The notes beneath the pieces were generated by a model. That model worked only from the letters and a program-made list of their open reading frames with translations. It ran no database searches and was not told the origin of the DNA. Positions 1-9,038 of a stretch of DNA of 42,454 nt are shown here, in pieces; the stretch's first letter is position 1; each line of letters begins with the position of its first letter. The position numbers were made by a program, and so were the translations under genes. This DNA comes from Clostridium sp. UBA2485 (GTDB lineage: Bacteria; Bacillota; Clostridia; Clostridiales; Clostridiaceae), in NCBI RefSeq assembly GCF_002341865.1, contig NZ_DDOV01000027.1:1-42454 (forward strand). Direction: 5' to 3'.

Positions 1-1
1 A

Positions 2-3000
2 GAAATTTCCTTGGGAGAAATATTTAGAAACTCTACTATAAAGAGTCTGGGAGAGTATATAAGAAATTTAGATAAAAGCATATATTCTACAATAGAAATT
101 GTAGGGGAAAAGGAATATTATCCATTATCCTCTGCACAAAAAAGAATGTATATATTAAATCAAATTGAAAATGCAGGTATAAGTTATAATATGCCGATGA
201 TAATGACAATTAAAGGTGAATTAAATATAAATCAGTTTGAAAAGGCAATGCAAGAACTTGTAAGAAGGCATGAATCTTTTAGGACAGCTTTTGAATTAAT
301 AGAAGGCAGTCCAGTACAAAAAATATATAAAAATGTGGAGTTTGAAATAGCTTATAGTGAATTAAGAGAAGGTGAAATAAAAGATAAAATAGAGAATTTT
401 ATACAACCATTTGATCTTAGCAAAGCACCACTTTTAAGAGTAGAACTGATAAAACTATCAAAAAACAACCATTTATTTATGATGGATACTCATCACATAA
501 TATCAGATGGAATATCAACAGGAATATTTATAAAAGAATTTATTGCACTATATGAAAATAAAAAATTACCAAAGTTAAGAATACAATATAAGGATTTTTC
601 ACAGTGGCAAAATAATATATTAAAAACCAAATCTATTGAAAAACAAAAAGAATATTGGCTAGATAAATTTAAAGATGAAATACCTGTATTAAATATGCCA
701 ACAGACTATATGAGACCTTCTACGAAAAGTTTTGAGGGTGATTTAATAAAATTTGAAATAGAAAAGGAATTAAAAGAAGATGCAAATAAACTTGCAGCTA
801 AAACAGGGACAACTTTATATATGGTATTATTAGGAGCATATACCGTATTATTATCTAAATATACAGGCCAGGAAGATATAGTTGTAGGAACACCAGTAGC
901 TGGTAGGATGCATTCTGATTTAGATAATATAATAGGAATGTTTGTAAACACCATCGTAATGAGGAATTATCCTAAAGGAGAGATGAGCTTTAAGGAATTC
1001 TTAGAAAAAGTTAAGGATACTGCATTAGAAGCATATGAAAATCAAGATTACCAATTTGAAGACCTAATTAGCAATTTAGATATAAATAGAGATTTTAGTA
1101 AGAATCCATTATTTGATGTGATGTTTACATTGCAAAATATGGACATGGAGAATATAGAAATTGATGGATTAAAATTTAGTTCATATGAGTTTAAAAATAG
1201 GATATCTAAATTTGATATTACATTAAGTGCTATCCAAACAAATGAAAAGATAATTTTTAATTTAGAGTATTGTACAAAACTTTTTAAAAGAGAAACTGTA
1301 GAAAGATTATCAAAACACTATGTAAATATACTAAAAGAAGTAGTAAATAATATAGAAATTAAATTATCGGAAATAGAAATGCTGCCAAAAGAAGAAAAGA
1401 AACAACTGCTTTATGATTTCAATGCTACAAATGCTAAGTATCCTGAAGATAAAACTATATATGAACTATTTGAAGAACAGGTAAAAAACACTCCTAACAA
1501 TATAGGAGTAATATGTGAGGAGAATAAATTAACTTACAGAGAATTAAATGCTAAAGCAAATAAGTTGGCAAGAGTATTAAGAGAGTGTGGAGTCAAGGCT
1601 AATTCTGTAGTCGGAATAATGCTAGAAAGATCTTTAGATATGATAGTGGGGATAATCGGCATATTAAAAGCTGGAGGAGCATACTTGCCTATTGAATCAG
1701 AATATCCTAAAGATAGAATAGAATATATGATACAAGATAGTAAAGTGAATATATTACTTACTCGTCACAAATTATTAAAGAAAATAACTTACAGTGGAAA
1801 AGTATTAGATATAGATGATGAAAAAATTAATTCACAGAGTGAAGAAAATTTGAAAAAAGTAAATACTTCACAAGATTTAGCATATATGATTTATACTTCT
1901 GGATCTACTGGAAAACCAAAGGGAGTAATGATAGAGCATAAAAATGTGGCAACTATGCTTCGATGGAGAAAAAAAGAATATAAGTTAAATTCTGGGGATA
2001 GTGTACTTCAGTTATTTTCTTATGCTTTCGATGGATTTGTAACAAGTTTTTATACACCAATTATCTCTGGAGCAAAAGTAGTTATTTTAAGTGATATTGA
2101 AGCAAAAGATGTTTTTGTGATAAAAGATAAGATATTAACACATAATATTACACATTTTATAACAGTACCATCTATGTGCTTAGCAATAATGGATTCTTTA
2201 ACGACAGAAGAAGCAAAAAGTTTAAGGATAATAACATTAGCGGGAGAAAATTTAACTTCTAAGGTTGTTGAAAGATGTAAAAGTGTTAACAAAGAAATTG
2301 AAATAGTTAATGAATATGGACCAACTGAAAATAGTGTAGTTACAACAATTATGAGAAATGTTGATGTAAGCAAAAAAATAACAATAGGCAAACCAAGAGA
2401 TAATACAAGAATATTCATAGTAGATAAAAATAATAAAGTTCAACCAATAGGGGTAGCAGGGGAACTATGTATATCTGGAGATGGTCTTGCAAGGGGATAC
2501 TTGAATAAACCAGACTTAACAAGAGAAAAGTTTATATTAAATCCCTTTGAGCCAAATATAAGAATGTACAAAACAGGAGATTTAGCAAGATGGTTGTCAG
2601 ATGGAAATATAGAATTTTTAGGAAGAATAGATCATCAAGTAAAAATAAGAGGATTTAGAATAGAATTAGGTGAGATAGAATCACAGTTGCTAAAAAATGA
2701 AAAAGTAAGGGAAACAGTAGTAATATCTAGAGAAGATAAAAATAATAACAAGTATATTTGTGCTTATATAGCTGGGGATAATGAAATTAATGCTAAAGAA
2801 TTAAGAGGATATCTTTTAAAAGAGCTACCAGAGTATATGGTACCATCATATTTTGTACAACTAGAAAAAATACCAGTAACGCCAAATGGAAAGGTTGATA
2901 GAAGAGCATTACAGCAATATGATAAATTTATTGACATAGGTACAGTATATGAGGCACCAAGAAACTTTATAGAAGCTAAAATGGCCTCTGTATGGGAGGA

Positions 3001-4444
3001 AATACTAGGAATAGAAAGAATAGGAGTAAAAGATAATTTTTTTGACTTAGGTGGAGATTCTATTAAAGCAATTCGTATTGTATCTAAATTAATTGTTGAC
3101 TTTGAAATAAAAATAAATGATATTTTTGAATGCAAAACTATATCTCAGTTGTCTAAAAAAGTATCTTTTAAGAAAAATAATCTTAAGATGAAAATTGATT
3201 CTTTTAAAGAAGTAGCAGTTACTTTGGAAAGTTCAAACAACAGTTCAATTTGTGATAAAAAGTTAAATAGCAGTATTATGAATTATAGAGAGCTAAATAA
3301 AGCATATGAACAAATTCATGTTATTAAAAAAAGAAAGTACAAAAATATTTTCTTAACAGGAGCAACAGGATATTTAGGTATGCATATTCTACATGAATTA
3401 TTGAATAGTGATGATGTAACAATTCATTTACTTATAAGAGGAAAAAATAAAGAAGAAGCAGAAAATAAATTAATGAAAAATTTTGAATTATATTTTGGAA
3501 GTAATATATATGAGGTTTATTCAGATAAGATCTCCATAATAAATGGAGATATAACAAAATATAATTTTGGGTTGGAAAAAGAATTATATGAAACTTTAGC
3601 TGAAACTGTAGATTGTATTATTAATTCTGCTGCTAATGTAAAGCACTATGGTCATTATGAGGATTTTTATGATGTGAATGTAAAGGCTGTTGAAGGGTTG
3701 ATGGAATTTGCTAAATTTGGCCAAAAGAAAGATTTAAATCATATTTCAACTATTAGTGTGGGCTCAGAAAAAGTAGATAAGAAGGATATGTTATTTAGTG
3801 AATATAATGATGAATTAGAAACCCATATTGATAACTATTATATAAAGACCAAAATAGAAGGAGAGAAACTTGTCCTAAAGGCAAGAGAAGATGGTGTTAA
3901 TACTAATATATTTAGAGTAGGTAATGTTGTTTTTAATTCAAGAACAGGGGTATTCCAAAAAAATATAGATGAGAATGCTTTTTATTCACAGTTAAAATCC
4001 TATATAAATTTAGGAGCAATGCCACAAATAAATTCAAGTTATGATTTTTCTTTTGTTGATTATGTAAGTAGGGCAATTATTTTATTATATGATAGAGCAG
4101 ATTTAAAAAATGAAATATATCATATATTTAATCCTAATTCTGTAACTCAAATTCTAGTAGGGGATTTATTAAACAAATTAGGTTTTTCAATTGAAATGAA
4201 GTCCTTTGAAGATTTTTTAGAATATGTATATGATAACTATAATAGAGAGGACTTAAGAGAGCATATAGACAATTTCTTAGTACACTCTAATATATTGAAC
4301 AATGAAGAGAATAAAGCTTTTGTAAGTATATGCGAAAAAACTCAAATATTACTTAAGCAAACAGGCTTCATATGGCCAAGCTTAAATTTAGAGCATATGA
4401 ATAAAATGATAGATTATTGTAGAAAAGTTAATTTTTTAGAATGA
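2..4444 (+). CDS. Non-ribosomal peptide synthetase, C-A-T-reductase module (5' end outside window)
   Basis: This is the end of a modular peptide synthetase that releases its product reductively, as an aldehyde or alcohol, not by a thioesterase. The frame is open to the window edge, and the first residues (EIFRN-TIKSLGEYI) match the last helix of a carrier domain. A preceding module therefore exists and the TTG at 11 is an internal Leu codon. Counting from that codon: condensation domain about 35-465 with HHIISDG (His161-His162); adenylation domain about 480-985 with YTSGSTGKPKG, NEYGPTE, YKTGDLARW and NGKVDRRAL; carrier domain with LGGDSIKA (pantetheine Ser1017); reductase domain from about 1108 with GATGYLG and a YxxxK pair (Tyr1277/Lys1281). 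The adenylation pocket begins D-G after the AF motif; I do not recognise its substrate. All core motifs look intact. The architecture recalls clostridial peptide-aldehyde/pyrazinone synthetases, which is inference. Confidence 0.95.
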   Translation, partial: EISLGEIFRNSTIKSLGEYIRNLDKSIYSTIEIVGEKEYYPLSSAQKRMYILNQIENAGISYNMPMIMTIKGELNINQFEKAMQELVRRHESFRTAFELIEGSPVQKIYKNVEFEIAYSELREGEIKDKIENFIQPFDLSKAPLLRVELIKLSKNNHLFMMDTHHIISDGISTGIFIKEFIALYENKKLPKLRIQYKDFSQWQNNILKTKSIEKQKEYWLDKFKDEIPVLNMPTDYMRPSTKSFEGDLIKFEIEKELKEDANKLAAKTGTTLYMVLLGAYTVLLSKYTGQEDIVVGTPVAGRMHSDLDNIIGMFVNTIVMRNYPKGEMSFKEFLEKVKDTALEAYENQDYQFEDLISNLDINRDFSKNPLFDVMFTLQNMDMENIEIDGLKFSSYEFKNRISKFDITLSAIQTNEKIIFNLEYCTKLFKRETVERLSKHYVNILKEVVNNIEIKLSEIEMLPKEEKKQLLYDFNATNAKYPEDKTIYELFEEQVKNTPNNIGVICEENKLTYRELNAKANKLARVLRECGVKANSVVGIMLERSLDMIVGIIGILKAGGAYLPIESEYPKDRIEYMIQDSKVNILLTRHKLLKKITYSGKVLDIDDEKINSQSEENLKKVNTSQDLAYMIYTSGSTGKPKGVMIEHKNVATMLRWRKKEYKLNSGDSVLQLFSYAFDGFVTSFYTPIISGAKVVILSDIEAKDVFVIKDKILTHNITHFITVPSMCLAIMDSLTTEEAKSLRIITLAGENLTSKVVERCKSVNKEIEIVNEYGPTENSVVTTIMRNVDVSKKITIGKPRDNTRIFIVDKNNKVQPIGVAGELCISGDGLARGYLNKPDLTREKFILNPFEPNIRMYKTGDLARWLSDGNIEFLGRIDHQVKIRGFRIELGEIESQLLKNEKVRETVVISREDKNNNKYICAYIAGDNEINAKELRGYLLKELPEYMVPSYFVQLEKIPVTPNGKVDRRALQQYDKFIDIGTVYEAPRNFIEAKMASVWEEILGIERIGVKDNFFDLGGDSIKAIRIVSKLIVDFEIKINDIFECKTISQLSKKVSFKKNNLKMKIDSFKEVAVTLESSNNSSICDKKLNSSIMNYRELNKAYEQIHVIKKRKYKNIFLTGATGYLGMHILHELLNSDDVTIHLLIRGKNKEEAENKLMKNFELYFGSNIYEVYSDKISIINGDITKYNFGLEKELYETLAETVDCIINSAANVKHYGHYEDFYDVNVKAVEGLMEFAKFGQKKDLNHISTISVGSEKVDKKDMLFSEYNDELETHIDNYYIKTKIEGEKLVLKAREDGVNTNIFRVGNVVFNSRTGVFQKNIDENAFYSQLKSYINLGAMPQINSSYDFSFVDYVSRAIILLYDRADLKNEIYHIFNPNSVTQILVGDLLNKLGFSIEMKSFEDFLEYVYDNYNREDLREHIDNFLVHSNILNNEENKAFVSICEKTQILLKQTGFIWPSLNLEHMNKMIDYCRKVNFLE

Positions 4445-4614
4445 TAATATACTATTATAATTTAGCAATTTTTATAGAAAAGTTGTTTGAATTTTATTTT
4501 ACTATGTGGTAAGAGTAAATAAACAAATCATTTAAAAGAATAGTGAAAAATATTGAAGAAGTAGAAGAATTTTTAATTCAAAGAAAGAGGAAGATATAAT
4601 TTATAACTAATTAA

Positions 4615-4673
4615 AAACTTCTTCTGTTATTTTTCTAAGAGCAATAATGCTGCAAAAATAACAGAAGAAGTTT
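4615..4673. terminator. Strong bidirectional hairpin terminator
   Basis: Two perfect 20-base arms (4615-4634 and 4654-4673) enclose a 19-base loop. Both arms end in A/T runs, so the structure can stop the NRPS transcript from the left and the lipoprotein transcript from the right. The rest of 4445-4740 is A+T rich, with only a roughly 24-codon open stretch that I do not call a gene. Confidence 0.85.
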
Positions 4674-4740
4674 AATTATATTTTTATTATTTTTCTTTAA
4701 AGATTAATATAGATAAAGAAGTTAATTCAAAAAAATTTAT

Positions 4741-5253
4741 TTACTTTAGTGGAAGGTTCGAAGAAAAACTTGTTACTGTCCACTTATCATTATAATTGCT
4801 TAATTTAAGATGTCCAGACATAGGAACTTCTTCACTAGATTCATTTTCAAAAGATTTTTTTATTAAAGTTCCAGTATATTCATAATCATAGATACCTTCT
4901 TCAGAAGAATTAACTTTAATTAAAGTAGCATCTTTTACTTCTAGTGTATATTTGTCTCTATGAGAACTCTCAAGTTGAGAAATTATAATTTTTTCGCTAA
5001 TTGTTATTAAATATAAATTCTCTTCAAAATAATCCTTAATAGGGCTATGTAATTTATCAGCGGATTCCGCACTAGTTACACCATCTATGCCAAGCTTTGC
5101 ATATAGATCTATGCGATCCTTATCAAAGGTATAATATTTGATTACAACATCTTTAGCGATATCATCAGGATTGATGGTTTCTGATTTTTCTTTTGTGCAA
5201 CCAATTAAAGAAAATGAAAATAAAATACATAATATTGATAAAAGTTTTTTCAT
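4741..5253 (-). CDS. Small secreted lipoprotein, unknown function
   Basis: The 170-residue product begins with a short basic start, a hydrophobic stretch and a lipobox LIGC, so Cys19 should be lipidated and the protein anchored on the outside of the membrane. The rest is polar, with a KYYTFDKDRIDLY segment early and a WTVTSF segment near the end. That layout resembles small substrate-binding or NTF2-like lipoproteins of clostridia, but I recognise no named family. An AAAGTAGG ribosome binding site precedes the ATG. The gene stands alone, convergent with the NRPS gene and divergent from the aminopeptidase gene. Confidence 0.8.
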   Translation of the reverse strand: MKKLLSILCILFSFSLIGCTKEKSETINPDDIAKDVVIKYYTFDKDRIDLYAKLGIDGVTSAESADKLHSPIKDYFEENLYLITISEKIIISQLESSHRDKYTLEVKDATLIKVNSSEEGIYDYEYTGTLIKKSFENESSEEVPMSGHLKLSNYNDKWTVTSFSSNLPLK

Positions 5254-5506
5254 ATAAATACCTACTTTCCAATTTTATCACCTACATTATATCATAATTT
5301 TGGAACAACTTGAAAATATTAAGGATAAATATTACCTAATTTTACAAATACGATAAAAATTTAGGAAATATAAAAAAATTGATTAAATTGTAAGAAAATA
5401 TTTAAATAAAGTAAAAAATATATTATAATTAAGTCATTCTACTAAAAGTATTTATAAATTTAAAATTTATTTTATACAAAGTTTTATTACGATTGGAGGT
5501 AAAAAG

Positions 5507-7291
5507 ATGACAGTAAAGGAAAGAATAGAAAAATTAAGAGCCTTAATGAGAGAAAAGAATATTGAGGCTTATATTATTCCTAGTTTTGACTCTCACCAAA
5601 GTGAGTATGTAGCTGAACATTATAAATCAAGAGCATGGATATCAGGATTTACGGGGTCAGCAGGTACAGTTGTTATCACATTAAATAGCGCAGGATTATG
5701 GACAGATGGAAGATATTTTATACAGGCGGAAAAACAATTGCAGGGAAGTGGAATTGAATTATTTAAAATGGGACAACCAACAGTTCCAACCTACATTGAA
5801 TGGATAAAGGAAAATGTAGAAAAAAGCTCAACTATAGGTTTTGATGGAAAGGTATTTCCTGTTTCCTTATATAAGGATATGTCATTAAAATTTGTCTCTA
5901 AAAAGTTTAAAATTGAAACAAGATTTGATTTAGTAGGTGAGATTTGGGAAGATAGACCAGCACTTCCATCAGAGCAGGTATTCATTCATGATGTTAAGTA
6001 TGCTGGAAAAACCAGAAGCAAAAAATTAAGTGAAGTTAGAGATAAAATGAAAAAAATAGAAGCTAATTATTTTATATTAAGTTCACTAGATGATATAGCA
6101 TGGTTATTTAATATAAGGGGAAGAGATATAGATAAAAATCCTGTAGTTATTTCTTATGCTGTGATAGATGAAGAAAAAGCTTATCTATTTGTTGATTTAT
6201 CTAAAATATCAAGAGAAATATCAGAAGAGTTAAAAGGTGAAAATATTGAAGTTAAGTCATATGAAGAGATAACAAAATTTATTGAAAGTATACCAGAAGA
6301 TAAAGTTGTAACATATGATCCAGCTAAAACTAATGTAATGATTTTAGATGCTATAAGATCTGATATTACTAAAATAGAGGAAGTAAATATAACAACTAAA
6401 TTAAAAGCTATAAAAAATAAAATAGAAATAGAAAATACAAGAAAAGCTACAATTAGAGATTGCGTTGCTGAAGTAAGGTTCATAAAATGGTTAAAAGAAT
6501 CAGTTTCAAGAGGTGAAAAAGTAACAGAAATATCTGCTTCTAATAAATTAACTAGCTTAAGAGCTGAAGATGAATTATTTATAGAACCAAGTTTTAATAC
6601 AATAGCAGGATATAAAGATCATGCTGCTATGATGCACTATAGTGCAACTCCAGAAACAGATTATGAATTAAAGCCAGAAGGTTTATTCTTAATTGATTCT
6701 GGTGGACAATATTATGATGGTACTACAGATATAACAAGAACAGTAGTCTTAGGATCACTAACAGAAGAGCAAAAAAGAGATTTTACCTTAGTTGCTAGAG
6801 GTAACATTGGATTATCTAAAGCTAGATTCTTAGTTGGTACTGTGGGATGTAACTTAGACATACTTGCTAGAAAGCCACTTTGGGAAGCAGGAATAGATTA
6901 CAAATGTGGTACAGGACATGGCGTAGGATATCTATTAAATGTTCATGAAGGGCCGCATGGAATATCTAGAGTTCCATCAAATGTTAAATTAGAGGTAGGT
7001 ATGAATTTAACTAATGAACCAGGTGCTTATAAAGAAGGTAAGCATGGTATAAGATTAGAAAATACATTATTTGTAACTGAGGATGAAACAACTGAATATG
7101 GTGGAGAATTTTTGAAATTTGAAACTATAACATTCTGTCCTTTTGATTTAGATGGAATAATTCCAGAGATGATGACTGAGGATGAAAGAGAATGGCTAAA
7201 TAATTATCATAAACAAACATATGAAAAGTTATCGCCATATTTAAATGAGGAAGAAAAAGCGTTTTTAAAATATGAAACAAGAGCTATATAA
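5507..7291 (+). CDS. pepP: Xaa-Pro aminopeptidase (aminopeptidase P, M24B family)
   Basis: This cytosolic metallopeptidase removes an N-terminal residue that precedes proline. At 594 residues it is the long three-domain form (two creatinase-like N-terminal domains plus the pita-bread catalytic domain), closer in layout to eukaryotic cytosolic aminopeptidase P than to the roughly 440-residue E. coli enzyme. The dinuclear metal site is complete: Asp397 (IDSGG), Asp408 (TTDITR), His471 (GTGHGVG), Glu504 (NEPGAY) and Glu518 (RLENTLF). The spacing of these ligands matches human XPNPEP1. A GGAGGT ribosome binding site lies 7 bases before the ATG. The gene appears monocistronic and ends just before the mobile-element scar. 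Confidence 0.95.
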   Translation: MTVKERIEKLRALMREKNIEAYIIPSFDSHQSEYVAEHYKSRAWISGFTGSAGTVVITLNSAGLWTDGRYFIQAEKQLQGSGIELFKMGQPTVPTYIEWIKENVEKSSTIGFDGKVFPVSLYKDMSLKFVSKKFKIETRFDLVGEIWEDRPALPSEQVFIHDVKYAGKTRSKKLSEVRDKMKKIEANYFILSSLDDIAWLFNIRGRDIDKNPVVISYAVIDEEKAYLFVDLSKISREISEELKGENIEVKSYEEITKFIESIPEDKVVTYDPAKTNVMILDAIRSDITKIEEVNITTKLKAIKNKIEIENTRKATIRDCVAEVRFIKWLKESVSRGEKVTEISASNKLTSLRAEDELFIEPSFNTIAGYKDHAAMMHYSATPETDYELKPEGLFLIDSGGQYYDGTTDITRTVVLGSLTEEQKRDFTLVARGNIGLSKARFLVGTVGCNLDILARKPLWEAGIDYKCGTGHGVGYLLNVHEGPHGISRVPSNVKLEVGMNLTNEPGAYKEGKHGIRLENTLFVTEDETTEYGGEFLKFETITFCPFDLDGIIPEMMTEDEREWLNNYHKQTYEKLSPYLNEEEKAFLKYETRAI

Positions 7292-7344
7292 GATAAGAAA
7301 AGAATTTCCTAAGTTCAAAGCGGTGAATTAAGAAAACATTAAAT

Positions 7345-7382
7345 GAGAAAGTCGGCATGGTTTAGGCTATGCCGACTTTCTC
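7345..7382. terminator. GC-rich hairpin at the edge of the element scar
   Basis: Perfect 14-base arms GAGAAAGTCGGCAT and its complement (7345-7358, 7369-7382) enclose a 10-base loop. It can act as a terminator for the aminopeptidase gene, although no long T run follows directly. It overlaps the last codons of the recombinase remnant, so it was probably imported with the element. Confidence 0.6.
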
Positions 7383-7519
7383 TATATTCTGATTTTTTTG
7401 TGCTTGGTTCGTAGCCTTGCCAAAATCAAAAGCACCGATAAAGTTATACACGATTTCAATTTCTTGTACCTTGTCGCTGGCTCCACGGCCTTTTTTTCGG
7501 AAGTTTTTGATACAAGGAT
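7362..7519 (-). pseudogene. C-terminal remnant of a large serine recombinase
   Basis: Read leftwards, about 50 codons are open down to a TAA at 7362-7364. They include FRKKGRGASDK and VQEIEIVYNFIGAFDF, the style of C-terminal tail seen in large serine (resolvase-type) recombinases of clostridial integrative elements. No catalytic domain is present: the frame is cut by the end of the IS3-family element at about 7520. Base composition is clearly richer in G+C than the neighbouring aminopeptidase gene. The family assignment rests on a short tail and is tentative. Confidence 0.5.
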
Positions 7520-7559
7520 TGGATTTAGGTCAATATCTTAGACACAGAAAGCCGTATTT

Positions 7560-8375
7560 TTATGCTGATTTTCTAACCATATTCTCACATTCTTGAGGAG
7601 TAATATAGCCTATGCTGCTATGTATCCTTTTTCTGTTGTACCAAGATTCTATGTACTCAAATATAGCTAGTCTAGCAGCATTAAAATCATAATAATTAAC
7701 TAGATTTACTTTTTCTTTCTTTAATGAGGTATGAAAAGACTCAATGCAAGCATTATCATAAGGAGTACCTTTTGCACTAAAAGAATGAATTATATTAATC
7801 TTTGATATGTACTCATAAAATTTAGAGCTTGTGTATTGTGAACCTAAATCGCTATGTAGTATTATTTGACCCTTTGGTTTTTGTGCCGTATAGGCATTGT
7901 CCACAGCCTTTATTGCTAAATCAGTACCCATAGTTCTAGAGAAAGCATAACCAACTATTTTCTTTGTGTAAAGATCAAGAACAGAAGCAAGGTAGCACCA
8001 ACCACCTCGTAGAGTGTGAATGTAGGTTATATCAGTTGCCCACTTCTCATTTATGGTGCTTGTGGAGAAATTTCTTTTCAAAACGTTTTCCCTCTCTTCT
8101 ATTTCTTGTTTTGAAACACAAGGCCTAAATTTTTTCTTAATGACTGATTTTATGCCCAATTTACGCATAAGTATCTGAACTCTTTTGATACTTATAGCAA
8201 AGCCCTTACCTTTAAGAATATTATAGATTTTAGGAGCTCCATAACGATTTTTACTATCACTATATATTTTAAAGATTTCTTTCTTATACATAGCATTTTC
8301 AATACTTCTTCTACTATCAGTTTTTCTTAAATACTTGTAAAAAGAGCTTCTTGCTACATTTAAGACCTTACACAT
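7560..8375 (-). CDS. IS3-family transposase OrfB (DDE integrase core)
   Basis: The 271-residue integrase-type transposase carries an HTH_21-like N-terminal part and an rve core. Acidic residues fit the DDE triad: WATDITYIHT, ILHSDLGSQYTS and the downstream ACIESFHTSLKKE. It ends with the typical RIHSSIGYITPQE segment. The frame stays open upstream of the first ATG to about 8440, overlapping the end of orfA. This agrees with the usual production of an OrfAB fusion by ribosomal frameshifting. The orfB reading frame itself is intact. Confidence 0.92.
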   Translation of the reverse strand: MCKVLNVARSSFYKYLRKTDSRRSIENAMYKKEIFKIYSDSKNRYGAPKIYNILKGKGFAISIKRVQILMRKLGIKSVIKKKFRPCVSKQEIEERENVLKRNFSTSTINEKWATDITYIHTLRGGWCYLASVLDLYTKKIVGYAFSRTMGTDLAIKAVDNAYTAQKPKGQIILHSDLGSQYTSSKFYEYISKINIIHSFSAKGTPYDNACIESFHTSLKKEKVNLVNYYDFNAARLAIFEYIESWYNRKRIHSSIGYITPQECENMVRKSA

Positions 8376-8428
8376 TAATTTAACATCATGTTTTTTTCTA
8401 TTATCTTCTATGAACTTAAATACTGAGC

Positions 8429-8640
8429 TTATTTCTTTGCGAATATGGCCATGGCTTTTTTTAGTATTTCATTTTCTTCATTAAGTCTAGCCATTTCCTT
8501 TTGCATTTGCATATAATCTTCTGCAGTTAATGTTTTATCTTCATTGACAATTACAGGTTTCGCCTTATTAACCCAACCCTGTATTGTTGATTTTGAAACG
8601 CCGAAGATGTTGACAGATTTTTTGAAAATATTTTTGCTGA
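8429..8640 (-). pseudogene. Truncated IS3-family OrfA
   Basis: The recognisable part starts at FGVSKSTIQGWVNKAK and ends KKAMAIFAKK, giving the second half of the DNA-binding domain and the leucine-zipper-like helix of OrfA. Roughly the first 20-30 residues are missing. The frame can be extended to an ATG at 8671, but those codons run through an intrinsic terminator hairpin (8653-8677), so that start is an artefact of the fusion. Confidence 0.75.
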
Positions 8641-8646
8641 AAACGC

Positions 8647-8677
8647 AAAAAAGCCCGACTGCAAAATGCAATCGGGC
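8647..8677 (-). terminator. Intrinsic terminator at the end of the leader region
   Basis: On the minus strand GCCCGATTGCA pairs with TGCAGTCGGGC (one mismatch) and is followed by TTTTTT. It lies 20 bases downstream of the leader ORF stop and just before the junction with the IS3 remnant. Confidence 0.8.
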
Positions 8678-8696
8678 ATAGATGATACATGAAAGT

Positions 8697-8807
8697 TTAT
8701 ATAATGATGTGTGTGTTCATCTTGATAGTCGGAATATCCCAAAGGTGAGTAAATACTTTTTTTGATAAGTGTAAATTACACAGCATAGATAAAATGAAAA
8801 CAGACAC
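8697..8807 (-). CDS. Leader peptide of an orphan attenuator (tet(M)-leader-like?)
   Basis: A 36-codon ORF starts at GTG (8805-8807) behind a strong AAAGGAGG site; an in-frame ATG at 8786 gives a 29-residue form starting MLCNLHLSKK. It ends 20 bases before a G+C-rich terminator. A short palindrome (GTGTAA-A-TTACAC) lies within it. A well-translated short ORF followed at once by a terminator is the layout of a translation-dependent attenuator. The imported context and size recall the leaders of ribosomal-protection tetracycline resistance genes on Tn916-type elements. The controlled gene is absent: the IS3 remnant has replaced it. The tet(M) comparison is from memory and unverified. Confidence 0.45.
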   Translation of the reverse strand: MSVFILSMLCNLHLSKKVFTHLWDIPTIKMNTHIII

Positions 8808-8892
8808 AGCAATACCTCCTTTGGTACCGCCGTATCCTTAAAAAGGGGTAACTTTAATACACCCTCCGATATCTTGTTTTGAAAAAGAAAAA

Positions 8893-8927
8893 CGGCGGCT
8901 TTGATTGTTTTATTATCGAAACCGCCG
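8893..8927. terminator. GC-rich hairpin in element-derived DNA
   Basis: CGGCGGCTTTGA (8893-8904) pairs with TCGAAACCGCCG (8916-8927) with two imperfect positions. It lies between the peptidase E-like gene and the leader ORF, both read leftwards. On the minus strand the sequence continues into a pyrimidine-rich TTTTTCTTTTTC run, so it may terminate the peptidase transcript. The surrounding 8808-9038 has no gene that I can support; a start-less open frame at 8717-8953 may be another fragment of element DNA. Confidence 0.55.
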
Positions 8928-9038
8928 ACAAACTCACTATATTTTTGTTTGGCTTAATTGCCATAGCCAAAGCAACGGTTTTTGTGGATATTGATACGCC
9001 ATTACGCAATATCTTTTTCATAGCTAACTATCTCCAAG

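Larger units (their letters stand above)
7520..8640 (-). mobile_element. IS3-family insertion sequence, truncated at its 5' (orfA) end
   Basis: The element runs right to left. Its transposase end is probably at 7520, where TGGATTTAGGTC followed by TCTTAGACA resembles IS150-group terminal repeats. The other terminal repeat is missing: orfA lacks its N-terminal helix-turn-helix start and is fused near 8610-8645 to an unrelated terminator/leader region. With one end gone the copy should be immobile by itself. Confidence 0.75.

Noticed and set aside
11..13. TTG as the start codon of the NRPS
   Set aside because: The frame is open to the window edge and the first residues are the end of a carrier domain, so the gene begins outside the window.
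2050..2418. 122-codon minus-strand frame inside the NRPS gene
   Set aside because: It is a shadow of the A domain; no ribosome binding site or family features. The same holds for the other antisense frames in the NRPS, pepP, asr, hyd and xdh genes.
8551..8742. 63-codon minus-strand frame starting MGYSDYQ
   Set aside because: It runs through the leader and its terminator and then antiphase to orfA; no start signal supports it.
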